From the NCBI GenBank assembly GCA_964395065.1, contig CAYNAM010000001.1:1-51807 (forward strand): 51,807 nt of DNA. Direction: 5' to 3'. This DNA is from Entomomonas sp964395065. Its GTDB lineage: Bacteria > Pseudomonadota > Gammaproteobacteria > Pseudomonadales > Pseudomonadaceae. The position numbers and the translations under genes are program-made. The stretch's first letter is position 1; each line of letters begins with the position of its first letter. The notes below the pieces were generated by a model. The model worked only from the letters and a program-made list of their open reading frames with translations. It ran no database searches and was not told where the DNA came from. This document shows, one piece after another, positions 25,891-35,224 of this stretch.

Positions 25891-26065
25891 ATATATCAAA
25901 ATCAAAGTCAGCAATTTGTTTATTAAGGCGACGCTCTTCGAGTATATTATCAATCACCCGGCGCTTTGCTAAACTGTTTTTAACTCCGTCCTTTTCAGCT
26001 TCTTCTGTATCATCGAGATCATCAGAAATAAAATCATCTTCTAAATCAATATCTTCTTTACTCAT
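25889..26065 (-). CDS. PA3496-like small acidic protein
   Basis: A 58-aa protein, very acidic in the first half (EDIDLEDDFISDDLDDTEE) with a basic C-terminal helix RRVIDNILEERRLNKQ and the ending DFDFDI. This matches, from memory, the small PA3496 family of Pseudomonas, called putative envelope integrity protein, which also sits beside nth. I start at MSKEDID; an 18-codon longer frame lacks support. Function is unproven. Confidence 0.75.
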   Translation of the reverse strand: MSKEDIDLEDDFISDDLDDTEEAEKDGVKNSLAKRRVIDNILEERRLNKQIADFDFDI

Positions 26066-26170
26066 TACGATCACTCCAAAAATGGGGTACTTATGGCGCA
26101 CCTTATATCCTGAAATCACAACTGGGTAAAATTATTTTTTTTTATTGATTCAATAGTATTAATTAATAAT

Positions 26171-26809
26171 TCAAATATCAGATGTTTTTTCCTTGTACTC
26201 ACACAAGTCTTCAATACAACAACTACCACAACAAGGCTTTCGTGACTTACACACATAGCGCCCATGTAAAATTAACCAATGGTGAGCATCTACTAGATAC
26301 TCCTTTGGAATAACCTTTACCAATTTATTTTCAACCTCTAATACTGTTTTCCCTGTTGCAATATGGGTTCTATTGCTTACTCGAAATACATGTGTATCAA
26401 CAGCCATCACGGGCTGTTTAAACGCTGTATTTAAAATAACATTCGCTGTTTTACGCCCCACGCCTGGTAAAGCCTCTAGTGCATCCCGAGTATTCGGAAC
26501 AACACTGTCATATTTATCAATTAATTGCTGACATGTCGCAATCACATTTTTGGCTTTACTATTATACAAACCAATAGACTTTATATAGTGACTCAAACCA
26601 TCAACACCTAAGGCCAAAATAGCTTCAGGTGTATTGGCGACAGGATACAGTTTCTTGGTTGCTTTATTAACACTTACATCAGTTGCCTGAGCAGATAACA
26701 TCACCGCAATTAATAATTCAAATGTTGACTGAAACTCTAACTCTGTCGTTGGGTGTGGATTATGTTCTTTTAGACGGCGGAATATTTCTCGACGTTTGGC
26801 TGCATTCAT
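26171..26809 (-). CDS. nth: endonuclease III (DNA glycosylase/AP lyase)
   Basis: A 212-aa base-excision repair enzyme that removes oxidised pyrimidines. The helix-hairpin-helix with catalytic Lys is LPGVGRKTANVILN, and the catalytic Asp is in AVDTHVFRVSNR. The [4Fe-4S] ligands follow C-x6-C-x2-C-x5-C in CKSRKPCCGSCCIEDLC. The 5' end lies close to the divergent radical SAM gene. Length is the same as in E. coli. Confidence 0.97.
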   Translation of the reverse strand: MNAAKRREIFRRLKEHNPHPTTELEFQSTFELLIAVMLSAQATDVSVNKATKKLYPVANTPEAILALGVDGLSHYIKSIGLYNSKAKNVIATCQQLIDKYDSVVPNTRDALEALPGVGRKTANVILNTAFKQPVMAVDTHVFRVSNRTHIATGKTVLEVENKLVKVIPKEYLVDAHHWLILHGRYVCKSRKPCCGSCCIEDLCEYKEKTSDI

Positions 26810-26915
26810 AACAATCCTCTCTAGTAAGACACAAATTATAAATGCTATTCAAGGATATTCCCAGATATACTGCTATACTAATAGCACAACATCATTGATA
26901 TTCTTTAATATACCC

Positions 26916-28448
26916 ATGTCTATTTTATTAACTACACTTAATGCTCGTTTCGCCCATACTTCACTAGCTCTACGCTATATCTATGCTAACATGCACGAGC
27001 TACAAGACCGAACCTCTATTGTTGAATTCACCATTCAACAAAACGTAGAAGATATTTTAGAATGTATTATCCAACATAACCCACGTATCGTTGGATTCTC
27101 TGTTTATACTTGGAATATTGTTGAAACAACCCAACTCATACAAGAGCTCAAATTATTACGTCCTGATATCACTATCATTATTGGAGGACCTGAAGTTTCT
27201 TATGAATACGAACATACGGTCATCTATAATGCTGCAGACTATTTAATCAAAGGATGGGGAGAGATTAGTTTTTATAAACTCTGTCATCAATTACTCAACA
27301 GACAAATCATTACCCAAAAAGCCATTACAGGGATACAAGAAAAACTAGAAAATATTGTTTTACCCTATCGTTACTATACAGACCACGATATAAAACACCG
27401 CACTGTCTACATAGAAGCCTCTCGAGGTTGTCCTTTTAAATGTGAGTTTTGTCTGTCTAGTTTAGATAAAACAGCATGGAGCTTTCCTTTAGATTCCTTT
27501 TTAGCTGAAATGGAACTACTCTACCAGCGAGGTTTAAGGCAGTTCAAGTTTATTGACCGAACCTTTAACTTAAAAAAAGAATTTACAACGCGAATTTTGC
27601 AATTTTTTTTGGACAAAATCAAAGATAATTCTAGCGAGCCCTTATTTTTACACTTTGAACTAGTGCCCGATCACTTGCCTGATGAGCTAAAAGCACTTAT
27701 CTTATTATTTCCTGATGGTAGTTTACAATTTGAAATAGGTATTCAAACACTAAACGCTGAAACTCAATCATTAATCTCACGCAAAACAGACATTAAAAGA
27801 GCCCAAGAAAATATCCACTGGCTGTCAACTAACACAACCGTCCATTTACACGTTGACTTAATTGCAGGGCTGCCAGCAGAAACGTTAGAAGCGTTCGCAA
27901 GAGGCTTTAATGAGTTATGGTCATGGCAGCCTCAAGAGATCCAACTAGGCATCCTAAAACGGCTAAAAGGTACACCTATTATACGCCATACTGAAACCTT
28001 TCAATATAAATATAGCCTTATTCCCCCCTATTCTGTATTAGAAAATAAAACGATGTCTTTTAAAACTTTAAATCATATTAAACGAATCGCAAAATTCTGG
28101 GATTTAATTGCTAACTCTGGACGCTTCAAAAACACATTGCCTATTTTCTTGAATCAGGATGCATTTGCAGCTATCTCACACTTTACCACATGGGCTTTTC
28201 CTAAGGTCAACCAAACCCATGGTATTGCCTTTGATAAACTCTTTGCGCTTGTGTTTGATTATTTAACAACACAAACCGAACATTCTCTAGCCTTTATCCA
28301 ACAAACAATGCAGCAAGATTTTATTCGCATTGGTACCCACGGCTGGCCAAAATTTCTAGGCACACCGCCTGATAATTGGAAAGAACAATTAATTAATAAA
28401 ACCAAGCAAAAATCATTACCTAAGCGGCAACAGCAACATACTGGCTAA
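26916..28448 (+). CDS. B12-binding domain radical SAM protein (DUF4080 type)
   Basis: A 510-aa protein. The N-terminal 140 residues form a cobalamin-binding-like Rossmann domain (MSILLTTLNARFAHTSLALR, IIIGGPEVSYE) without a clear DxHxxG motif. A radical SAM core follows with the [4Fe-4S] site C-PFK-C-EF-C in EASRGCPFKCEFC and a C-terminal extension. The reaction is unknown. I start at MSILLTT; a 40-codon longer frame overlaps nth and has no similarity. The 3' end overlaps the next convergent gene by 4 bases. Confidence 0.85.
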   Translation: MSILLTTLNARFAHTSLALRYIYANMHELQDRTSIVEFTIQQNVEDILECIIQHNPRIVGFSVYTWNIVETTQLIQELKLLRPDITIIIGGPEVSYEYEHTVIYNAADYLIKGWGEISFYKLCHQLLNRQIITQKAITGIQEKLENIVLPYRYYTDHDIKHRTVYIEASRGCPFKCEFCLSSLDKTAWSFPLDSFLAEMELLYQRGLRQFKFIDRTFNLKKEFTTRILQFFLDKIKDNSSEPLFLHFELVPDHLPDELKALILLFPDGSLQFEIGIQTLNAETQSLISRKTDIKRAQENIHWLSTNTTVHLHVDLIAGLPAETLEAFARGFNELWSWQPQEIQLGILKRLKGTPIIRHTETFQYKYSLIPPYSVLENKTMSFKTLNHIKRIAKFWDLIANSGRFKNTLPIFLNQDAFAAISHFTTWAFPKVNQTHGIAFDKLFALVFDYLTTQTEHSLAFIQQTMQQDFIRIGTHGWPKFLGTPPDNWKEQLINKTKQKSLPKRQQQHTG

Positions 28449-29398
28449 TAACCATACCTTAAGCGCAACGTCTCTGGATAAGGATTAAAATAACTCTGCT
28501 GAGCAAGGTACTCATCTGGATGCTCAGCTAAATAATGTTTTAAAAGTGTAATAGGTGATAATAAAGGTTGAATACCCTGCCGATAAAGCTCAATTAACTG
28601 TGTTAACTCTTCCTTTTGTCTTTGTGTTAACTTCTTTTTAAAATAGCCTTGTATATGCATTAACGTATTCGTATGATTGGCTCTAGTTGCACAACAAGCC
28701 AGTAACGACATAAATTGATTACGGTATGCTATAAAATAATCCTCTAATGAGCTCCAATCTGCAATGTTCGCTACAAATAAACCAAGCTCTCGATATTTAG
28801 GTTGTGAATGAGCTAATAACGTGTATTTATAACGACTATGAAACCCCACTAGTTTTGCTCTGGTTAATCCACTCTCTCGTAAGCTATTTAACTCATGCAA
28901 TGCAAAAATGCGCTCAATAAAATTCTCTCTGAGTGCAGCATCATTTAAACGACCATTTTCCTCAACAGGCAACCAAGGCATCATCTGTAATAGATGCTTA
29001 GTAAATAGTCCTACACCGTTGCTTTGAAAACCTTCATTTTTCTCATTATAAATTTTTATACGCTCCATCCCGCAACTGGGCGATTTAGCACATACAATAT
29101 ACCCACACAGATGCCCAAGTGAGGCAACTTTCTGCTCAGAAAAGTTGTTCATTTTTTGTGTTAAATCTACGCCATTATCTTCTGTAAAACGTAATTGAAT
29201 CTGATTGTTCTGTTTCACTAATCGTATCGTTGGACGAGGCGTACCTAAACCAATAGCCATCTCTGGACATATCATTTGAAAATCAATATAACGTGCCAAT
29301 TCATCCACGGCAAAATCTAAACGCTTATTTCCGCCATTGTAACGAACGTTTTCCCCCATAAGACAGCTACTAATACCAACCAGAATTTTTTTAATCAT
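28445..29398 (-). CDS. DUF523 and DUF1722 domain protein (YbgA-like)
   Basis: A 317-aa protein. The N-terminal DUF523 domain (about 1-155) has GISSCLMGENVRYNGG, ICPEMAIGLGTPRP and CAKSPSCGMERI, with cysteines that probably bind a metal cluster. The C-terminal DUF1722 domain (about 190-305) is like E. coli YbgA (LVGFHSRYKYTLLAHSQPKYRELG). In several bacteria this gene neighbours photolyase, which is not here. Related DUF523 proteins have been linked to thiouracil metabolism; the role here is unknown. Confidence 0.85.
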   Translation of the reverse strand: MIKKILVGISSCLMGENVRYNGGNKRLDFAVDELARYIDFQMICPEMAIGLGTPRPTIRLVKQNNQIQLRFTEDNGVDLTQKMNNFSEQKVASLGHLCGYIVCAKSPSCGMERIKIYNEKNEGFQSNGVGLFTKHLLQMMPWLPVEENGRLNDAALRENFIERIFALHELNSLRESGLTRAKLVGFHSRYKYTLLAHSQPKYRELGLFVANIADWSSLEDYFIAYRNQFMSLLACCATRANHTNTLMHIQGYFKKKLTQRQKEELTQLIELYRQGIQPLLSPITLLKHYLAEHPDEYLAQQSYFNPYPETLRLRYGY

Positions 29399-29577
29399 GA
29401 GTTAATTCACTAATTATCAGCAAAAAATGATTATACTTTACACTTACTTAAATTCATAAAATATTCATTATATCAATGTATAGATTAATCATAGTCTTAT
29501 GTCTAGTATTCAAAAGCAAGATTACATCTTATAAATATATATCATGATAACAAACTATTTATTAAGAGGACACATAC

Positions 29578-29916
29578 ATGAGCAGCAGTTTTGAAATTAA
29601 AAAAGCACATGGTGGAAAGTTTTTTTTCCAACTTAAAACAGGCGAAGGAAAAGTCATTCTAACTAGTGAGCTATATAAACAAAAAGCATCCTCACAAAAT
29701 GGTATTGCCTCCGTACAAAAAAATAGTCATGACGACTCGAAATATAGTCGTTTAAGACGTAAAAATGGCAAGCTTTACTTCACCTTAAAAGCTGCTAACT
29801 ATCAAGTAATAGGAACAAGTGAATTATACAATACAGAAGAAGAAAGAGAGGAAGGTGTCAAATCTATTATGAAACATGGTTCAACCACAACCATTAAAGA
29901 TTTAACTAAAGAGTAA
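29578..29916 (+). CDS. YegP family protein (two DUF1508 repeats)
   Basis: A 112-aa protein built from two copies of the DUF1508 unit: FEIKKAHGGKFFFQLKTGEG with VILTSELYKQK in the first half, and YSRLRRKNGKLYFTLKAANY with VIGTSELYNTEEE in the second. Each is a small beta-sheet plus helix. No catalytic residue is known. AAGAGGACAC gives a good binding site. Single transcription unit, convergent with allD. Confidence 0.88.
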   Translation: MSSSFEIKKAHGGKFFFQLKTGEGKVILTSELYKQKASSQNGIASVQKNSHDDSKYSRLRRKNGKLYFTLKAANYQVIGTSELYNTEEEREEGVKSIMKHGSTTTIKDLTKE

Positions 29917-29920
29917 CAAA

Positions 29921-29960
29921 TAAAGGCTAGGCGTTTTCATTACTGATTACCTAACCTTTA
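29921..29960. terminator. inverted repeat between convergent yegP-like gene and allD
   Basis: TAAAGGCTAGG pairs with CCTAACCTTTA (10 pairs and one G-U) around an 18-nt loop. There is no T run on either side, so termination is only likely, not shown. Confidence 0.35.
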
Positions 29961-29971
29961 TAACTGATTAA

Positions 29972-31024
29972 TTATTTCGCAAAGGGATTTTTGTGATCAT
30001 ACGAGTTGATATAGACTTTATCAGATACTAAATAATCGTAAATGTCATCAACAATATCGACACCCTCTTTGTCTGTGCGACTTTCTTCAATCCCTGAATT
30101 TTGTCCTGGATAAAGTACTTGTTTGAAGCCAGGTGCAGGTTTAATTGCGTTTAACTCAGCCATTGTTTGAGAGATTGCTTCTAAGAATTTTTCTTTATCT
30201 CCGAAGAAGGCTGGGTTAATGACAATATGTAAATGGCCCAAATCTCTACCTTTACTTAAATCAGCATACATAGAACTAACAGACTTACCAAAAGGAACAC
30301 CTAGTAATACACCTGATAAAATATCAACCATCATCATAAGGCCATAACCTTTTGGTCCTGCAATAGGAAGTAGGGCACGAACAGCAAAAGGATCTGTTGT
30401 GGGCGCACCGTTCTCATCAACAGCCCACGTATCAGGAATAGGTTCTTTATGTGAACGCTTATCCAAAATCTTACCCCAAGCTTGTACTGTTGTTGCCATG
30501 TCAAAGGTAATCATATCATCCTTACCTTTTCCTGGTGCAGAGAAAGCAATAGGGTTAGTACCATAATAAACTTCCGCACCACCAAAAGGAACAACCATAG
30601 GATCAGACTGGCACAGCGAAATACCAATTAGACCTTCTTTTGCAGCCATCTGTGTAAAATATGAAATCGCGCCACTGTGGCTTATTCTACGAAGTCCAAC
30701 GACCGCAACACCTGACTCCTTTGCCATCTCGATAGCTTTTTCCATGCCAATCTTAGCAATAGGCATTCCAGGACCATTATCGCCATCAATCACCAATGAA
30801 CAAGGACCTGTTTTGTTTATATCTAGCTTATAGTCGACAGTGATACCGCCTTTTGAGATTCTTTCAGAGTAATATTCCACGCGTACAGAACCGTGTGAGT
30901 GGATGCCTCGCCCTTCTGCAAACACTAAAACATCTGACATAACATCAGCATCTTGTTTATGAAGACCTGCTAGTTGTAATTTATTAGATATCAGCGTGTG
31001 AAGCTCTGCTTTACTAAGATTCAT
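29972..31024 (-). CDS. allD: ureidoglycolate dehydrogenase
   Basis: A 350-aa member of the malate/L-lactate dehydrogenase type 2 family, colinear with E. coli AllD (349 aa). Shared segments include FAEGRGIHSHGSVRVEYY, RRISHSGAISYF, CQSDPMVVPFGGAE, TFDMATTVQAWGKIL, GPKGYGLMMMVDILSG and TPSYDHKNPFAK-like C-terminal NSYDHKNPFAK. It oxidises (S)-ureidoglycolate to oxalurate with NAD. Divergent from allF across a 340-base region; the products of that operon use oxalurate. Confidence 0.96.
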   Translation of the reverse strand: MNLSKAELHTLISNKLQLAGLHKQDADVMSDVLVFAEGRGIHSHGSVRVEYYSERISKGGITVDYKLDINKTGPCSLVIDGDNGPGMPIAKIGMEKAIEMAKESGVAVVGLRRISHSGAISYFTQMAAKEGLIGISLCQSDPMVVPFGGAEVYYGTNPIAFSAPGKGKDDMITFDMATTVQAWGKILDKRSHKEPIPDTWAVDENGAPTTDPFAVRALLPIAGPKGYGLMMMVDILSGVLLGVPFGKSVSSMYADLSKGRDLGHLHIVINPAFFGDKEKFLEAISQTMAELNAIKPAPGFKQVLYPGQNSGIEESRTDKEGVDIVDDIYDYLVSDKVYINSYDHKNPFAK

Positions 31025-31365
31025 ATTTCTCCATCCTTTTTAACAAAAAGTAATCGGACTAAATTGTAGCGATTTTTTTAAGCTCAAATACAAGACTTTA
31101 ATCAACTTTCTCATACAATAGTAATTTATTAGATGGCTTTTTCATACATTATCAAAATTTTTTTAATAGTTATAACAACATTACCTAATTTTTTCTAAAA
31201 AATGGCGATTTTGATACCTATCAATTTAATGTTGATGCCAGTGTTTGTATATTTGTTATAGAGTAATAGAACAAAATTCGGTAAAAGCTCTTTTTTAAAC
31301 TAGTAAGATGGAATAAACATAAAGTAGTATTGTGTCCTTCCGTTCACTTAATTAAGGATATTGTT
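31025..31365. promoter_or_regulatory. divergent control region between allD and allF
   Basis: A gene-free, AT-rich stretch holding both promoters. Two inverted repeats stand out: TATCAAAAT (31150-31158) with ATTTTGATA (31208-31216), and ATCAA-n7-TTGAT (31220-31236). The second has the size of a LysR-type site (T-n11-A), so AllS binding here is a fair guess. No consensus -35/-10 pair is convincing, which is common for activator-dependent promoters. Confidence 0.5.
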
Positions 31366-33033
31366 ATGATCCATGCATTTATAAAAAAGGGAAGCTTCCA
31401 AGACTCTGTCAGTCTTATGATTGTTTCTCGAAAACTAAGCGAACTACCTGACGTAGAAGATGTTTCCGTGATGATGGGAACACCAGCCAACAAAACCCTA
31501 CTGAAGACAACAGGCTTTTGGCATGATATGTTCGACGAAGCCACTCCCAATGACATCTGTGTATCTGCCAAGGCTGAACAAACTGATAAGTCTGTTCTCG
31601 AAACAGTATCAGTAGCATTAGAAGAAGCATTAGAAGACATTGCCAAAGGACAAAAAACAGGTAGTCAACTGACTACAGTTCATAGCTGGCGCACAGCGAT
31701 GAAAAAGAATCCAAATGCTAACATGCTATTAATTTCGATTGCGGGTGAATACGCAGCTGAACTAGCACATCAAGGACTTGATAGTAATTGTAATGTCATG
31801 CTGTTCTCTGACAACGTCAGTGTTGCAGATGAGGTTGCCTTAAAGCAAAAAGCTCAATCAAAAGGCTTAATCGTTATGGGTCCTGACTGTGGTACAGCTA
31901 ATATTGCTGGTGCGCCACTCGCCTTTGCTAACATTACTCCAGAAGGTTCAATTGGTATTATTGGTGCATCAGGTACTGGTATTCAAGAAATTACCTCTCA
32001 AGTTGCTTTACATCATCAAGGCATTACTCATGCAATCGGTTTAGGTGGTCGTGACTTAACTGAAGGTGTCGGTGGAATTAGTGCACTAACAGCCATAGAA
32101 ATGCTTGCAGCAGATGAAAAAACACGTGTTATTGCTTTTGTTTCTAAGCCACCAGCACCAGCTGTTAGAGAAAAAGTTATTCAAGCTATGAAGCGCCATA
32201 ATAAGCCAATTGTTGCTTTATTCTTAGGTACAAAACCAGAACAACCTAAAGAAGGTAATATTTATTTTACCCGCACACTTGATGAAACTGCACGTATTGC
32301 TGCAGCACTAGCTGATGTTGAAGATGCAAAAATAGCAGCGCCTAAAGTAGCAGGCAAAAAAATTATCGGTCTTTATGCAGGTGGTACATTAGCTTCTGAA
32401 TGTGCGATGTTGCTTTCTGAAGAACTTAATGTTCCAACAGATAAAGAACACGCTCAGGGCATTATGCTAAATGCCGAAGGTCATAAAGTCATCGATATGG
32501 GTGATGACTTCTATACACAAGGCAAACCTCACCCAATGATTGATCCTTCCGTTCGTAATAAATTTATTACAGATCTCTCTAAACAACCTGAAATCGGTGT
32601 GCTTGCTGTAGACGTTGTAATAGGTTATGGTGCCACTAATGATCCTGCGACCTCTTTAGCTGATGCAGTTAAGGCATTACGTGAAAAACGTACAGATGCA
32701 CATCCTATTGCTGTATTAGCAACCATTACAGGGACAGAGGAAGACCCTCAATGTCGCTCAAAACAAATGCAAATATTACTAGATGCAGGAATTATTGTAA
32801 TGAACTCATTACCTGAGCTCGTTCAATTAGCAGGACAACTTATTAAGCCACATCCTGAAGAAGTTAAAGCGACACCTGCCAAACTATTAGAAAGTATCTC
32901 TGTCATTAATGCGGGCTTACGTAGTTTTGCTGATGACTTACAAGCTAACTCTGTTCCTGTTATCCAATACCAATGGTCACCTATTGCTGGCGGCAATCAG
33001 AAACTAGCTAATATTTTAAAGAAATTAATATAA
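31366..33033 (+). CDS. allF: oxamate carbamoyltransferase subunit AllF (FdrA)
   Basis: A 555-aa protein, the same length as E. coli FdrA and alignable throughout: MIHAFIKKGSFQDSVSLMI, VMMGTPANKTLL, VMGPDCGTANIAG, IGIIGASGTGIQE, RPHPMIDP-like KPHPMIDPSVRN and YQWSPIAGGNQKLA. It has succinyl-CoA-synthetase-like Rossmann domains. FdrA, YlbE and YlbF have been renamed AllF, AllG and AllH because together they form E. coli oxamic transcarbamylase. AAGGATATTGTT precedes the ATG; a 12-codon longer frame is unsupported. First gene of the operon. Confidence 0.93.
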   Translation: MIHAFIKKGSFQDSVSLMIVSRKLSELPDVEDVSVMMGTPANKTLLKTTGFWHDMFDEATPNDICVSAKAEQTDKSVLETVSVALEEALEDIAKGQKTGSQLTTVHSWRTAMKKNPNANMLLISIAGEYAAELAHQGLDSNCNVMLFSDNVSVADEVALKQKAQSKGLIVMGPDCGTANIAGAPLAFANITPEGSIGIIGASGTGIQEITSQVALHHQGITHAIGLGGRDLTEGVGGISALTAIEMLAADEKTRVIAFVSKPPAPAVREKVIQAMKRHNKPIVALFLGTKPEQPKEGNIYFTRTLDETARIAAALADVEDAKIAAPKVAGKKIIGLYAGGTLASECAMLLSEELNVPTDKEHAQGIMLNAEGHKVIDMGDDFYTQGKPHPMIDPSVRNKFITDLSKQPEIGVLAVDVVIGYGATNDPATSLADAVKALREKRTDAHPIAVLATITGTEEDPQCRSKQMQILLDAGIIVMNSLPELVQLAGQLIKPHPEEVKATPAKLLESISVINAGLRSFADDLQANSVPVIQYQWSPIAGGNQKLANILKKLI

Positions 33034-33043
33034 GGAACTTGAT

Positions 33044-34309
33044 ATGTACAAGACTATAGAAGAAGCAAATGAAGCGATTGTTGAAAGAATTATTGCATCT
33101 CGTCCACACTGGGTTGATGTTTGCTTAGCAAAAGAAGTGATCGAACCTTTAAAAGAAGGCAAGAAACTACTACATGCAGGCCCTCCAAATACTTGGGACA
33201 AAATGAGTGGTCCAGTTCGTGGTGCATGTATTGGGGCTGCATTATTTGAAGGTTGGGCAAAGGATGAGAATGAAGCGACAAAAATGCTTGAATCTGGTCA
33301 AGTTGAGTTTATCCCTTGCCACAATGTAAAAGCAGTAGGCCCTATGGGTGGTATCACCTCTGCAAACATGCCAATGGTTGTAGTTAAAGACCAAACACAC
33401 GGCAACTACGCTTACTGTAATATGAACGAAGGTATTGGTAAAGTAATGCGCTTTGGTGCTTACGGAGCCGAAGTACAAGAACGTTTACATTGGATGCATG
33501 ACAGCCTAGCACCTACACTAAAAGCAGCACTCGCTACTTTAGAGAAAGGTATCGACTTAACAGCAGTCATGGGACAAGCCATTACAATGGGTGATGAGTT
33601 CCATCAACGTAACATTGCTGCCTCATCTCTATTATTACGCCAACTTGCACCAATTTTAGTTGGTTTAGATATGGACAAAGCAGAACTACAAAAAGTTACT
33701 CAATTCTTAAGTGTTACTGATCAGTTCTTCCTAAATCTTGCAATGGCACACTGTAAAGCAGCGATGGATGCAGGTGCTGAAATCAAACAAGGAACAATTG
33801 TTACTGTTATGACGCGTAATGGTGATCAGTTCGGTATTAAAATCAGTGGTATGGGCGATGAGTGGTTTACTGCACCTGTTAATACACCACAAGGTTTATT
33901 CTTCTCAGGCTTCAGCCAAGCTGATGCAAACCCTGACGTAGGTGATAGTGCAATCACAGAAACTTATGGTATCGGTGGTACTGCAATGGTTGCAGCGCCA
34001 GGTGTAACCCGTTTCGTTGGGGCATCAGGTGGAATGGAAGCTGCTCGTCGTATTTCTGATGAAATGTCAGAAATTTACTTAGCACATCACATGATGTTAC
34101 AAATTCCCACATGGGACTTCCAAGGTTCTTGCATTGGTTTAGATGCTCGCCGTGTCGTAGAAACAGGTATTACACCAACAATCAACACAGGTATCGCACA
34201 TAAAGATGCTGGTGTCGGTCAAATTGGTGCTGGTACTGTAAAAGCACCTTTAGCTTGTTTCGAAAAAGCGATTGTAGCATTAGCTGATAAACTAGGAATA
34301 AAAGAGTAA
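33044..34309 (+). CDS. allG: oxamate carbamoyltransferase subunit AllG (YlbE, DUF1116)
   Basis: A 421-aa DUF1116 protein matching E. coli YlbE. Typical segments: NEAIVERIIASRPHWVDV, LLHAGPPNTWDKMSGPVRGA, FIPCHNVKAVGPMGGITSANMP, GIGKVMRFGAYG and TGIAHKDAGVGQIGAGTV. It partners AllF and AllH to split oxalurate with phosphate into oxamate and carbamoyl phosphate; the part each subunit plays is not settled to my knowledge. It starts 10 bases after allF and shows AAGGAACT as binding site. Confidence 0.92.
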   Translation: MYKTIEEANEAIVERIIASRPHWVDVCLAKEVIEPLKEGKKLLHAGPPNTWDKMSGPVRGACIGAALFEGWAKDENEATKMLESGQVEFIPCHNVKAVGPMGGITSANMPMVVVKDQTHGNYAYCNMNEGIGKVMRFGAYGAEVQERLHWMHDSLAPTLKAALATLEKGIDLTAVMGQAITMGDEFHQRNIAASSLLLRQLAPILVGLDMDKAELQKVTQFLSVTDQFFLNLAMAHCKAAMDAGAEIKQGTIVTVMTRNGDQFGIKISGMGDEWFTAPVNTPQGLFFSGFSQADANPDVGDSAITETYGIGGTAMVAAPGVTRFVGASGGMEAARRISDEMSEIYLAHHMMLQIPTWDFQGSCIGLDARRVVETGITPTINTGIAHKDAGVGQIGAGTVKAPLACFEKAIVALADKLGIKE

Positions 34310-34335
34310 TAAAATACTCTTATGCGGTGCAGTGT

Positions 34336-35166
34336 ATGATAATTGAAGCATTAGAAACCAGTTGCCACATTACAAACTTGACAAGTCAACTAAACTGTAA
34401 TGGCATCTACAATAATGCAATCAATTTTCTTAATCAATCTCAACAATTGATTACACTGCACCGCCAAGGAAAAGGATTAAGCCCTATGGGGTGGGTATTA
34501 GCAAATAATGATTTCAACTTCGTTGCGCAACATACCCAACCCAACTCAATGATGAGTTGCCATAACGGTCAACTCACCATACAGCCCTCAATCAATATAG
34601 TCTGTCAATATCATACAAATCTGACAGCTCCCTCTGCACCATTTGATCACTTCAAAGTACTAGAAAAATTATTATTAGTGTTACCAAAAACCACGTTAAC
34701 GGGGCTTTATGGTGCCCTATGCAATTATCAACAAACTATTCTGCTTGAAGACAATTGCGAACTAATAGAAACATTTAGCCAGTGGCTTAATGGTGAACAA
34801 ATTAACTGGGAAAGCTATATTGGCAAAGGACCTGGACTTACACCTAGTTCTGATGACATGTTAACAGGCATGTTATTTGTTGCTTATGTTTGTTATAAAG
34901 AGAAAATACTATCTCTTGTACCCTTTTTTAAAGGGACGCCTGATCTTTCTCTATTAACGACAAGTGTTAGCAAAAACTATTTGTATTATGCCTCTCAAGG
35001 TATTTTTTCTTCTTATCTAATCAAATTAGCCAATCAATTAGCCAATAATGAGGTGAGTTTGCATACACTATTTGAGTTATTAGATGTAGGTCATCACTCA
35101 GGAGCAGATACGTTGCTGGGCATAGTACTTGGTTGTCATGCAATCAAAAACTCTTATTGTGCTTAA
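34336..35166 (+). CDS. allH: oxamate carbamoyltransferase subunit AllH (YlbF, DUF2877)
   Basis: A 276-aa DUF2877 protein. LITLHRQGKGLSPMGWVL, YIGKGPGLTPSSDDMLTGML and the C-terminal HHSGADTLLGIVLG match E. coli YlbF. Divergence is greater than for AllF and AllG. I start at the ATG encoding MIIEALE; a GTG three codons earlier is open too, and neither has a strong binding site. It completes the AllFGH set, 26 bases after allG. Confidence 0.88.
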   Translation: MIIEALETSCHITNLTSQLNCNGIYNNAINFLNQSQQLITLHRQGKGLSPMGWVLANNDFNFVAQHTQPNSMMSCHNGQLTIQPSINIVCQYHTNLTAPSAPFDHFKVLEKLLLVLPKTTLTGLYGALCNYQQTILLEDNCELIETFSQWLNGEQINWESYIGKGPGLTPSSDDMLTGMLFVAYVCYKEKILSLVPFFKGTPDLSLLTTSVSKNYLYYASQGIFSSYLIKLANQLANNEVSLHTLFELLDVGHHSGADTLLGIVLGCHAIKNSYCA

Positions 35167-35224
35167 ACTCACTTTATTGATTGATTGTTACTTTATTGTT
35201 TATAAATCTATTTAGGAATCCATT

